Positions 46,282 to 57,505 of a DNA stretch of 64,000 nucleotides are shown piece by piece. The notes under the pieces were generated by a model. It worked only from the letters and a program-made list of their open reading frames with translations. It searched no databases and had not been told where the DNA came from. A program made the translations under genes and the position numbers. The first letter of the stretch is position 1; each line of letters opens with the position of its first letter. The DNA comes from Phialocephala subalpina (lineage: Eukaryota; Ascomycota; Leotiomycetes; Helotiales; Mollisiaceae). The stretch lies in the NCBI GenBank assembly GCA_900073065.1, contig FJOG01000023.1, positions 934,179 to 998,178 on the forward strand. The letters run 5' to 3'.

Positions 46282-48403
46282 ATGGACAAAATTTCCGATC
46301 GGCGGCGAAAGGAATGGCTTGCCCGAAGTAAAACCTGGCACAACCTTCAACCTGCGAGTGATTGGAAGGCTCGAAAGGTTCTTGGACCAGGGACCTTTTG
46401 GAGTCACAGGGCATTTCGAATACATCGGCAACGATCCTGCCAAGCCTAAAGATATTGTCGTTAAACACTCCAGTGCGCAACAGGCGGAAGATTTGATAGT
46501 TGAATCTAAGATGCTACGGATCATGGGAACTAGGGGTAGCCCTCATATCGTAAAACTCTACAGGGGTTGCCATCGAGTAAGTGACTTATTTCCCTGCCTT
46601 GGCTGCTTGAAAGTGTTGGTGCATGTACTGACTTGATGAAGGAAGGCGGAACCGGCACAGGCTTTTTTGATCCACTACCATCTGGTAAAAATGGTAAATA
46701 TAATGTGGACCGCGAGGTTGCTAGGATTTATATGGAGTTTGTCCCGGAGGCGATTGCCACCAATATTATCAGAATCTTGTAAAGGATTCCCCATATGTTA
46801 TACCCGAAGAGCACGTGTGGAGTATACTGCACTGCCTTGCAAAGGCATGTCTTGTGCTTGGTAAGTCATCATTTCCTTTGTCAGGAGGCTTGGGGATAGT
46901 CTCTACATTCAAACACAAAGATTCGTGCGAATCACTTCTACAAACCTTCAGTATCTCGGTTGAGTAAGCTAACCGATTTTCTTATGCATAGTAACTGGGA
47001 GTGAAGATCCCTCAACTCCAGATCCGAGCTGGAGTAAGTCAAATCCCGATGTGGTCTCCTTGAGAAACTCCAGGCTGACTCACATTAGCTCGACCAATTT
47101 GCCACTTTGATATCAAGCCTCCAAACATCTTAATAGGGAATCGAGATACAGACAGGCACTCCCGACTCGAAATTTTCAAGTTGGCTGATTTCGGGTTAGC
47201 TTGCTTTGAAGAGATACCCGCTAAAAGACAAACAGAGGACCGGATCAAAGCAGTGGAATGGCGAGCTACTCGGACTGTAAGGAAAACCCGTTTCTATTCC
47301 TATCTACTTTTGTATCCTGCTTCAAGCTGAAGAGAGAACATTGCTAACCATATATCCTTTTAGTTCAGGCCGCCTGTAAGTTGCAAATCCCTGCCTCGGT
47401 CTGCCTTTCATTGCTTACCTGTCATAGGAGCAATACCACAAAAGCGTGTTAACCGCGACATTTCCTCGCGGACGAATATCTGGATGATTGGTGCCGTCAT
47501 TCATCAGCTGATAACTAACAAAGCTATAGACATTACAGTCATGTCTCGACACGCACCTGCCGTCGGTCCAGCAATTAGTAAGTCTTTCTAATTTTGCGAA
47601 CACCGAGATCTCATGACCCTGCACAATATCCTCCAAACTATATCTTCCTAGTGAGCAGCTACTAAAATTTACACCTCTCAGTGATCTCAGGCGATCCCAC
47701 TCCAAAGTTATACAACACAACCGTCTGCCCCTACAGCTCAGCCCTAATCGACACCATCTGCCGCTGCATCGCCTACGACCCCGACGATCGAATCACGCCC
47801 ACGGACCTCGTCCTCGAATGCCAACGCATCCTCGCCATCTACAGATCTCGTCCTCGAACCATCTCCGCCACCTCCCTGACCACCGAAAACAAACGGAAAT
47901 TCAACATCCTCCCAGATCCAAGTTTCAAGATACAGAATAACAAAAAACCGCCAGGAGCGGTATGGGGACTTTCGAATCCGAACAAGGATAACGGGGTGGT
48001 AGATGATGTTAATCACGGGAAATTGGAGAAGTTAAGCCCTGAGGGGTTTTATGGGCCTTTTTTTCCGAAACCAGCACCAGTGGGGCAGCCATTGAAGAAG
48101 GATTATATGTATAAGAAGTTGCGGGACACGCCAACTGCTGCTGCTGGTCGTGCTGGTCGTGCTGGTGCTGCTGGTGCTGCTGGTGCTGCTGGTGCTGCTA
48201 ATGCTCCACCGGCACAGGTAGCTGGCGCGAAGAGACCTGCTCCTGGTCCTCCACCAGGACCGGCGGCCCCTTTCAAAATGCCCAAACCAGGGCCTCGAGA
48301 GGCACTGGATGAGGTATTTATTCCAATGTACGTACGAATTATCGTATTCACCAATTATTTCAACACTTCTCAAAAGCTTTACCAAGAAAAAATTGGGTTC
48401 TAA
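46282..48403 (+). pseudogene. Ser/Thr protein kinase gene with three frame breaks
   Basis: Seven exons (46282-46576, 46642-46860, 46992-47033, 47089-47276, 47364-47375, 47428-47577, 47682-48403) use GT-AG sites. Kinase motifs are all recognisable: a glycine loop KVLGPG-TFGVTG, the VVK lysine, the C-helix Glu in IVESKML, HFDIKPPNIL as the catalytic loop, LADFGLA, then FRPPEQ. Three breaks interrupt it: the frame must change by one base at the T run 46396-46399 (one T too many), at CCC 46743-46745 (one base missing before GGDC) and at the AAAA near 47440 (one A missing before VNRDIS). The exon at 47364-47375 is 12 bases, encoding FRPP. The C-terminus carries an Ala/Gly repeat coded by GCTGGT triplets. 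No kinase residue is missing, so decay is recent or the bases are misread. The class is a fungal-specific kinase; substrate unknown. Confidence 0.7.
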
Positions 48404-49181
48404 GAATTTCTCTGCTTTCAAAACCCTTGCCAATCTGCCTTCTATCGATTTCTTCGAATAGATTTCTCAATATATATTTTTGAGAGAAAGTTTGTCGAAG
48501 CTTGAGCCTTTTATACATGTTTTCTATTCTCGAAATTTGAGTTTTACTTTGTACATGATTAGAGTCCCTAATAAACCATTCTCTCTAATGTATAAGACAT
48601 ATTTTGAACAAACCGCGAGTGCGACATGAAATCGTAAGTCTTCTAGGTAAGAGGATACAAAGATGTTTGGCAAGGTGCTCGGACTAAACCTGCCCTGAAA
48701 TTGGTGGGTGCATCGATGAATTGGTCAATTCAATAATTAGCAAGTGCATCGGAGCAGATTGTTTGTTAGTTCGTGAGCGAGTCAAAGCTATTTAGAGAAG
48801 AAAAGACTTTTGTATTGAGAAGTAGCTTCGTGCCTCAAGCAACATAGCCCTGAAGTAACAGAGTCCTCAAATTGAGTCATCACCGTGTCCGGACAGTTGT
48901 TGAACGTTCATATGAAGGGAGACGTTGAAATGAACCATGACTTCAAACGTCTAAGCTTACGTGACGGAAGAGGCACGGGGAAAGATTTCAAATTTTGATC
49001 CGTCTATTTGAGCTACAAAAAATTGCAACTATTACAAAACCATCCCGCTAATGCGAGATGAGGTATGGGGTATATATGACACATTCTGGGCTCCACCTCA
49101 TGCTCTTAAACGCCACCCATGCCATGCAATGCATTAGAAATCTAAACATTTTCAAAATTCTTATCCAATCTCAATTCTCGT
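48404..49181. other. Convergent intergenic region
   Basis: Region between the 3' ends of the kinase and MFS genes. No feature is visible. Confidence 0.45.
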
Positions 49182-51013
49182 CTATCCCGCAGCAAACGTA
49201 CTTCTCTTCCTCAACTTCTCACCATACTTCCACAGCAAAATTGGCGCTGGCCAGCCTAAAGCAATAGCAATAAACGCCAACAAACTATTTCCCCATCCGT
49301 AATGCAACTTCGCATACATATACGGTGCGAACAATGGGAATCCAAAACCGGCTAAACTTCTTAATACAGTGGCTGCTCCTACAGCACTGGCTGCGTATCT
49401 CGTGTACGAATCCACGATATAAGTTTGGATACATTGAAAACCGATGATCGTACCAGCAGCGAAGATAGCTGCTCCGATGTTGGGGAGGATCCAGTGTGTA
49501 TGTGCTTGTGAGCTCCATCCGTACCAAAATAACCCGATTGGTACAAGTAGAGCGCCAGGAATCATGAGAGGTACACGGAACTCAGGCTTCCCGACGCCAT
49601 TATTCCTTGCTTTCAGGGCGCGGTAGATCCTATCTTGAACAGGAGCGCAGAGTTGCGTTCCGAGGAAGAAACCCACACCAAGAGAGATGTAGTTCAGACC
49701 ACCAATGCCGACAGATTCGTGGTATTCGTTTTCCCAAAGTCCGGGGAAAGTTGAGAGGACGAGGTACATGAGGCCGTAAAGGTACGCCATATAGATGGCG
49801 AGGACTTGGACGATGACTTGGGTGCCGAGAAGCTTGAACGGGCGGATGAGGGAGATCTTCAGCGTGGTCCAGACTGTGCGGTCTGGGTGGTCGAATTCGG
49901 TGTGCAGGGCTTCGTTGCCAGTTTCTTTGATGAGCTTCTTCTTCTTGCGATGAAGGAGAACCGGTGGGTAGGTCTCTTGCAGGAAAAAAAGGCCCAGGAC
50001 TTGGATTAAGCCATCAGCGATCGTGGTGGCGTAGAAAACCCATCTCCAGGTCGTATTTTCTGCTATAAATCCTCCAGCTATTGGTCCTACAGCAGGTCCA
50101 AGTAGTGGCGCAAGAGAGTAGATGCTGATAGCTCTTCCACGTTCTTCGGCAGTGAAAAGGTCACTTAGAACGCCTCCACCTATTGCCAGGGGAGCACTGC
50201 CTCCTAAGCCAGAGAGAAATCGAAATGCTATCAACTGCCCCTTGCTCTGTGCTATACCACAACAGAGATTGAAGACCAGATACATAAGGTTGGCTAGCTG
50301 CAACACGATAACTCTCCCGTACATCTCGGATAGTGGTCCTAGGAATAGCGGCCCGACTGCATACGCCAGGACGAATATGGACAAAGTCAATTCTTGCTCC
50401 ACCTGGTTTGTGATATTAAACTGTCTTGAAATCGCATTGACTGCGGGCGCGATCATAGAAGAGGATACCGGGGAAATGAAAGTGAAGGAAGACACTGAGT
50501 AACAGATTAGCCAGAGTCAACTCTGCAATTGGAAGTATACATACCAACTAGAGTTGCTGCCCATTTGCGGCTGAATTTCCAATTTTTGGGATTGTCAGGG
50601 TCATCCGGTCCGCTCCATGAGACTAGGTTTGGATCTCTTGCACTTTTCGCGCTCCGTGATATCTTTTTCCTCTCCAGTTTTGGATCACCAGCCTCAATAT
50701 CCCTTTGATCCTCAATGCCGTCTCTCACTTCTGGGACAATACCGTCCGTCGATTCTTCTTGCAGATCGGCCTCATCTTGTGTCTCCTTCTCCGCCAGGTC
50801 GGTATCCTCGCCGCTCTCATCGTCGAGGACTGCATCGGCATAGCTATCGTGGTGATTCAAAGGCGGGTGGTAGTCGGGATGTATGCCTGTCTCGACTCTG
50901 TCCAGTCCCAGATGAGCCGGCGATGTGCCTCCCGAATTGGCGCTAGATCTTCCCGAAGCTGCGCTTGAAGTGTTCCTCATTGATCGTGTTGGTCTTTCGT
51001 TCGTATCCGCCAT
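49182..51013 (-). CDS. MFS transporter, DHA1 multidrug exporter type
   Basis: Two exons, 51013-50545 and 50494-49182, give 593 residues. The first 150 residues are a hydrophilic cytosolic head rich in Asp, Glu, Ser and His, ending in PDDPDNPKNW, the usual sequence just before the first span in fungal DHA1 carriers. Twelve membrane spans follow, with a central loop rich in Lys near residue 380. Motif A is recognisable as GPLSEMYGR, and an SPVSSSMIAPA span begins helix 1. DHA1 carriers are proton antiporters at the plasma membrane that export drugs, polyamines or metabolites. Length is normal. The 50-base intron lies within the first span. It is head-to-head with the NirA-like regulator, sharing a 2.4 kb upstream region, but a regulatory link is unproven. 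Specific substrate is unknown. Confidence 0.9.
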
Positions 51014-53469
51014 GCTGTGTATATAGTCGGTGTGCAGATGTTGTGAATGCGGGGTATAATGCTCGTGTGCCTATGGGTAGCAAGAGATTCGAATATGAAC
51101 CAAGGAAAGAAACGTCCTTAACTATTATATAGTTCGTATGGCAATGACTAAAGATGGGGATAGGAGAGTCTGTGACCGCCCTCGTATATCGAACTAGGTT
51201 CGTACAATAGAAGAGAGCGAGGAGAGGAGGAGTTAAGCGGAAGTTACGAATACCTTCTGAATTGAGGCGCCGATGGCCGCGGTTTGGTCTGGGAGCCAAT
51301 GACGGAGCCATTTTAAAAGGGAGATGGTGTCAAACCGGGGAAAATCTGCTCTGCAGGAAAAAAAGGGTGACGGTTGGGTGTGCTAGAGAGGATGTGGGAA
51401 GGATTGAGCTGCGAAAATCGGTTATGACGGCAAGTTGCACCAAAACGGTGTGTCTTCGTAGTCGGAGCGATAGCGCTGCTTAGCGAGCACCATGTTTCGG
51501 GGGATAGAAGGAGCCGCATGCTGTGAAATTTAGAATCACAAGATCACTGTCAGAAAAGATTCCGAATCTCACAACATCTTGCAAGGCGAAGCAGACATGA
51601 AACATCTCGTTCCAAGGCTATTCGTGGAAGAATCCTAACAATCCAAACCAGATGAACAACGAGATCTTATCACAATTTTTTGCCGTCGAAGTCTTATCGT
51701 ACCCAACTTCGGGCTCGGGTTTAGAGAGACAAGCTTATTATTAAGTCCGGTAGTGAATAAAAATCGGGACGGCAGGCCTTTTCCGAAAGCTTAATTATTC
51801 AGGTATGTCGTGCAGAGGCAATTGTGGAGGTACTTATGCTGAAAGAACGATGAGACGAGACATCTGATGACTTGGGATTGTTTGAACTTGTTGCGTACAT
51901 CAAGGGAATTCGTTGCCTCACATTGCAGCAACGTGCACGTATCGTCTAGGTACAGAGGCAGAGATGTATTGATCTGATACAGTACAGTACTTGGTACTCA
52001 TGAGAAAATCGCTGTCGAGAAAATCCAATTTGTGGAGACAACAATTCAGAAAGTTATGGCAATTAGTAGATGTTGACTTTGACAACACCATTCTCTAAAG
52101 AAGCTGCATAATCTGAATTGGCAATGGAGCTTTTGTAGCTTCCCGAAGAAAACTACGCCATACTACCTAGCCTTAACATTTAAAACAAGACAGATAAAGT
52201 AAAGTATTGGGGCTTGAGAGGAAGCATAGGTCTAAATCTTCATAAAAACTGAACGGATAATACGAGCATGAAAATTTCACTTCTGTAGCCTCTTGCTCGT
52301 CACATAGAGGTTTGGTGGAAATGAAGGAAGCAGATTCCATTCCAGGGTTCTGACAACTAGATCTTGTTTGGAATGAAGTCCAACAACCCCTTGAGAAGCC
52401 AGGTAAGAGGGACAGATAGCCTTTCCTTCAGTCATGTCCGGAAGGAGGGACTGGACACCCCAAACAAAATTGCCTTCCCCAGCTTGAAACAAAAAACGAT
52501 GTCCGCACCCTCGTGCCTCAAATTCTAGAGTCCTCCTAGAATTTCGAGGACATGACATGAAATGAAAGGCTTGAATGACAAGCGTGGCACATGGCAAGCT
52601 AACTTCCAGATGCAGCATCAAGGGGATAAAAAGAAAACAGCTTCGAGCCAGGGACCTGACCTTAATATCTTTGGAACCAATAACTCCTCGCCAATAACCA
52701 ACATAAAAGGAGTTGTGAAGAGAATGAAGGACCATGCATCTCAATTGAGAATTTGTGTTCCAACGCAGCAACTTATCGTCACGACATCCCACGTTCTGGG
52801 CGGGACAGGCGTTTCGAGCGGCAAGCATCCAATAAACAGTGAAAAAGATAGAAAGGAAATAATGTACGTCTATTCCAAGGTACAGGACTTTAGCAAGCGA
52901 CAAAGTGTGCGGCCAATGCTCATAAGGGTACTTTACCACATGCCGGAGCTGCATTTGCCTGCATTTGTCAAAGTCGCGCCGAGACTCTCTATGGACTCGC
53001 ACCACAGCAATAAAAGGAAAGACGCCCAGAAGCCCCCATGAACTAACCCGGTCAACGCAGCGCATTTACATCCATCTGGTGGACGACAGCTTCTTTCTTA
53101 TCTATGCGCTTGGCTTGTCATACATCCAATCGAGGGTTGCATGTTTGCTTCTTCCAGCACCAGATTGCGATCCAGCATATTGCATGAGTTCTCCTCCTCT
53201 GTCAGCACACTTGGTCCTGGTCCATCGAACCTGCATCCACTCCGGGGAGATTCTGGAGAATCTGCAGCACTTCCGCAAAGGAAAAAAAATAATAATGCAT
53301 CGTGCACCACGATCTCAATTACCACCTTCTACGTAGTCAACACGGTTCCGATAACGCTGCGATAGGAAAATACCGATTTTAGAACCCGAGAGACCGGAAT
53401 TTGCCCCTCATCTGGTTCCCGCACGTCGACAAGAGATCTTTCGAACGTCAATCTGCCTCGACCCCACAT
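51014..53469. other. Divergent region between MFS and regulator genes
   Basis: About 2.46 kb that holds both promoters. A frame of 262 codons runs on the - strand (52277-53065, ATG at 53065) and one of 159 codons antisense (52562-53041); neither shows a domain or splice pattern, and they are listed as a weak orphan candidate rather than genes. Confidence 0.45.
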
Positions 53470-56328
53470 ATGGCGGACGTCAAAGATGGACACCAGATTA
53501 TGATGCAAGGCGGCGGCGGCGGGGAAGTCAACATGGACAACGGGGGAGTTACGCAAGGAAGCGGGGCACCGTCCAAGAAGAAGTCGAGGAATAGCAGAGA
53601 CGCCGCCGCAATCAAGAGACGATGTGTCAGTACTGCCTGCATTGCGTGTAGAAGGAGAAAGTCGAAATGCGACGGCAATATGCCCAGTTGCGCGGCATGT
53701 TCAAGTGTCTATGGGACCGGTAAGCTGGACTTTTGTTGAGACGGGTACTTTTTAAGCTGATCTTTGCAATAGAATGCGTGTACGACCCGACTAGCGATCA
53801 TCGGAGGAAAGGCGTCTACAAAGAGAAGATTGACAGCTTGAAAACGAGAAATTCGACTCTGCAGACTTTGGTCCAGGCCATATTGAATGCCACGGAAGAT
53901 GATGTCCCAAATCTTGTACGGCAGATTCGAACATGCGAGAGCTTGGACGATGTGGCAGACAAGATCCTGCGAGAAGAACAAGGACTGGAAGATGAAGATG
54001 ACGACTTTGACGACAACACAGCTTATACGACTAATAATCTTCCGACCTTTGAGACCGAGCTATCCGGAAAGATGGGAGAATTACGACTTGAGAATGGATC
54101 TGTACGATTTCTGGGAGGGACATCGAATCTGATATATCTGGAACCGACGGACGAAGGCGAGGGCTATGGCGGGACTGAGCTATTACAACAACAAGATGAA
54201 CCACTGACAAGCTGGACTGCAGTCACTTCCGACACCGAAGCCATCGTTCATCTGATCAACATGTACTTCACCTGGCACTATCCTTACTTTACGACGCTAT
54301 CAAAAAGTCTGTTCTACCGAGACTTCCTTTTAGGCAAACCACAAATCAACCCGAAACGAACAATGTACTGTTCGAGCCTATTGGTCAATGCGATGCTAGC
54401 ACTTGGTTGCCATTTTACGAACTCTCCAAAGGGCTGTGCCGACCCGATGGACCCCACCACCAAAGGAGACGCCTTTTTCGCGGAGGCCAAGCGACTGATT
54501 GTTGATAACGATGAGTACGAGAAACCAAGGTTGACCACAGTCCAGGCTTTGTGTTTAATGTCCGTCCGAGAAGCAGGCTGTGGCCGAGAAGCAAAAGGTT
54601 GGGTTTACTCTGGAATGGCCTTTCGGATGGCGCAGGACATGGGGTTGAACTTGGATTCCGGAATGACGAATAACAGGGAGGCTATGGATGAGAAGGAGAT
54701 TGACGCAAGGAGGGTGACATTCTGGGGCTGCTTCTTGTTCGATAAATGTTGGTCAAACTATCTGGGACGACTGCCCCAATTACCTGTCTCAAACATAACG
54801 GTACCGAAATACGACGTTTTCCCGGACGAGGATGCCGACATATGGTCACCATACACCGATAACGGCGTTGGACAGCTCCATTCTCAGGCGTCTCGGACAA
54901 GAGCTGTGGCGTTGCAAATCTCGAATCTTTGCGAGATTAGCAGCGATCTCCTCATCTTCTTCTACCATCCACAACACGTTGAAAGGTCAGTTGGACGATC
55001 ACAAGAACTCAAGAAGCTTAGTGAACTGCAGACGAGGTTAGAGGCCTGGAGACGGGAATTGCCAAAAGAACTGGAACCGAAAGAGGGCCAGTTGCCGAAT
55101 GTCCTACTCATGCAGTATGTCTCAGCCCCTTCGGTGAGACCTCGCATTCTAACATTCACACAGCATGTTCTTCCACCTCTTATATATCCATCTTTTCCGA
55201 CCTTTCCTCAAGTATGATCCCTCAACTTCGCCTCTTCCTTCTCATGTTTCTCCGCGGAAACTATGTACGCAGGCCGCTGGATCAGTTTCCAAGCTTATGC
55301 GTCTATATAAACGAACGTATGGTCTACGTCAAATCTGCAACATTGCAGTATATATCGTCCACTCCGCCTGTACTATTCACTTGCTCAATCTTCCCGAGAA
55401 GACAGCAAAGAGAGACATCATTCATGGTGTCAAGCATCTAGAAGAAATCGCAGAAGATTGGCTCTGCGCAAGACGGACTTTGAGTATCCTCAGCGTTTTG
55501 GCTCGGAAGTGGAAGATCAACCTTCCCGATGAGGCAGAGGCTGTCTTCACTCGCACAGATGCAAAATATGGCTTCTTCAGCACTGCTGACGTCCCGTCAC
55601 CAAAGCAAGAGCTAGTTGTCACTACACCCCCACCGACCCAGACTTCACCACCTCGCCCAACTCAGGTGCAACCACAAATACCAATGCAGCCTCAGTACGC
55701 CCGCGTCCGAAGCCAGAACCAGCTCCAACAATCTCTCTACAGCTACCACCCAGATGCCCGCTCAATGGCCTCCCCCGCCATATCCTCAATGGTTCGACCA
55801 GCCTCAAGCACTCAGTCCAACAATATGAACTCAACCCAACCCACACACTCTAACGGTCTCGGATCTATGACCCTCCCTCCCGACTCCCTCGTCTCCTCAG
55901 TCCCCTATCCCCGACATCCGTACACCAACTCCTCCGCCTCCCTTTCCCGCTCCACCATGACACCCACTTCCGACCTTCCCCGCACCAACTCCGGTGTAAC
56001 ATCCGAGGCATCAGGTTCCATGACCCGCCAAGTGTCCCCAAACATCATGTTCGGAGGCGTAGACGCATTAGTAGAAAGCCAGGATTGGTGGTTGAGGGAT
56101 CAGGCTAGTTTGGCGATTGGGTTTGATAATTGGATGAGTGCTGGATCTGGAGACCTGTCGGGAGGTGCGAATGGGTTGGATGGGGTGAATGGAGGGGGGA
56201 ATGGGAATGGACAGGATATGATGGATCCGATGGCGGGGATGGGAAGTGGGTTTTATATGCCTCCTAGTAGTGGGAGGAATGGGGATGGGAATGATCCGTT
56301 TGCTGACGACGATTGGACTTATTCTTGA
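53470..56328 (+). CDS. Zn2Cys6 transcription factor, NirA/NIT4-like
   Basis: Three exons, 53470-53719, 53773-55114 and 55164-56328, encode 918 residues. The zinc cluster is Cys57-x2-Cys60-x6-Cys67-x6-Cys74-x2-Cys77-x7-Cys85, with an intron just before the last Cys; a basic RRRKSKC core follows the first pair. After it, SDHRRKGVYKEKIDSL leads into a helix and then an acidic stretch (DEDDDFDD). The fungal_trans regulatory domain spans about residues 240-600, starting near YFTWHYPYFTTLSKSLF. The C-terminal third is Ser/Pro/Gln/Asn-rich and ends in a Gly/Asn/Asp-rich tail, probably the activation region. The zinc-cluster neighbourhood and linker resemble the nitrate-pathway regulators NirA and NIT4; this resemblance is from memory of the family. 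It would bind CGG-type sites in the nucleus. Class is certain, the specific function moderate. Confidence 0.85.
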
Positions 56329-57505
56329 ATCCGCGATTAGGATCTGGAGGTTGATTTTGGAGAGGATGTTTATATAGGATTTCACAATATCACGTTACGG
56401 TAGGATTATGAGGTGGGATGGAAAGAGGCACATATAGCGATGGAGTTAATGGCCTGGAAAGTATATAGATGGCGCTTAGCTCATAGACATAGCATTTCAG
56501 GTAGCAGGAGGTCAGGACAAGGCTGGTCAGGCGACCTAAGCTAGGAGGGTAGAAGTTGAGAATATTTCTCCTCAAATATACGTTTATTGAACCATATTAT
56601 CCCATTCTGAGTCGGAAACTTTAGCGATTGAATTGTCAGGATTGGTTTCGGACAATTAATAGTTATTGTAAGGTTCGGAATATGAAAAGAGGGAGCCGAT
56701 CACCATTGACAGCACGTCGCGGATGTCCTCATAACGTTGGAACGTTATGCTTGTTCTCCTCCTCCAGAAGTGTTTTCACACGTCCTCCTTTCCCTCCCTC
56801 GAGCGCCTTCCCGCCCCGCACACTCTGCTCCTACCTCTTCTTTGGCGCCGGAAACAGCCGCCATGTGCGCCTTCGGTATCCGAGTCCATTTCGGACATCC
56901 CTCTCCTTCTCAATGTCCCTCCTCTGCCTCTTCCGCTTCGGAGACCGCTAGGAATGATTCTTTTGGCAGATGCTGATTTCCGTTTCTTTTTTAGCGACTG
57001 TTCTATTTGAATATTCGACCTCAAAGTCTAATTCAGCCTTAAATATAACTGGCACTATACTACAAGTGACCGATAAATTCTATCTTTCCAAATGCTGGTT
57101 TCGATCTCTGCCTCTGATATCTCACAAACTCCTCTTCTCATACCAAGCGCAAACACTCAATACTCCATCATTCATTAACTCGCTCCTCACTACCTAACAC
57201 ACATCATCCAATGCGTTGATCTCAACGCCTCATGAATGACCAACCTAATCATCAAAACGCCTGATGCTAAACGCCGAAACGGGGCAGAGATCGTGTATGT
57301 TCATGCCTCGCTGTATTGGGGTATCTCCTCTAACTTACAAACCTCAAACAAATCAATGCATCCATTTCGCCATCTAATGCATTTTCCGTGAAAAATCTAA
57401 CGCCGCTTCTGATGCATCTTCCTCTCATGTGTGTATGCTCATGTCTCGTTTTCCTTTCTTCTCCGTATATCGTGATATCGTCCGTTAATGTTTTCGTGAC
57501 TGGAA
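56329..57505. other. Convergent intergenic region
   Basis: Between the 3' ends of the regulator and the histidine kinase. Overlapping frames of 60-107 codons lack motifs. No gene is supported. Confidence 0.5.

Noticed and set aside
52562..53041. 159-codon + strand frame
   Set aside because: Overlaps a longer antisense frame; neither shows a domain.
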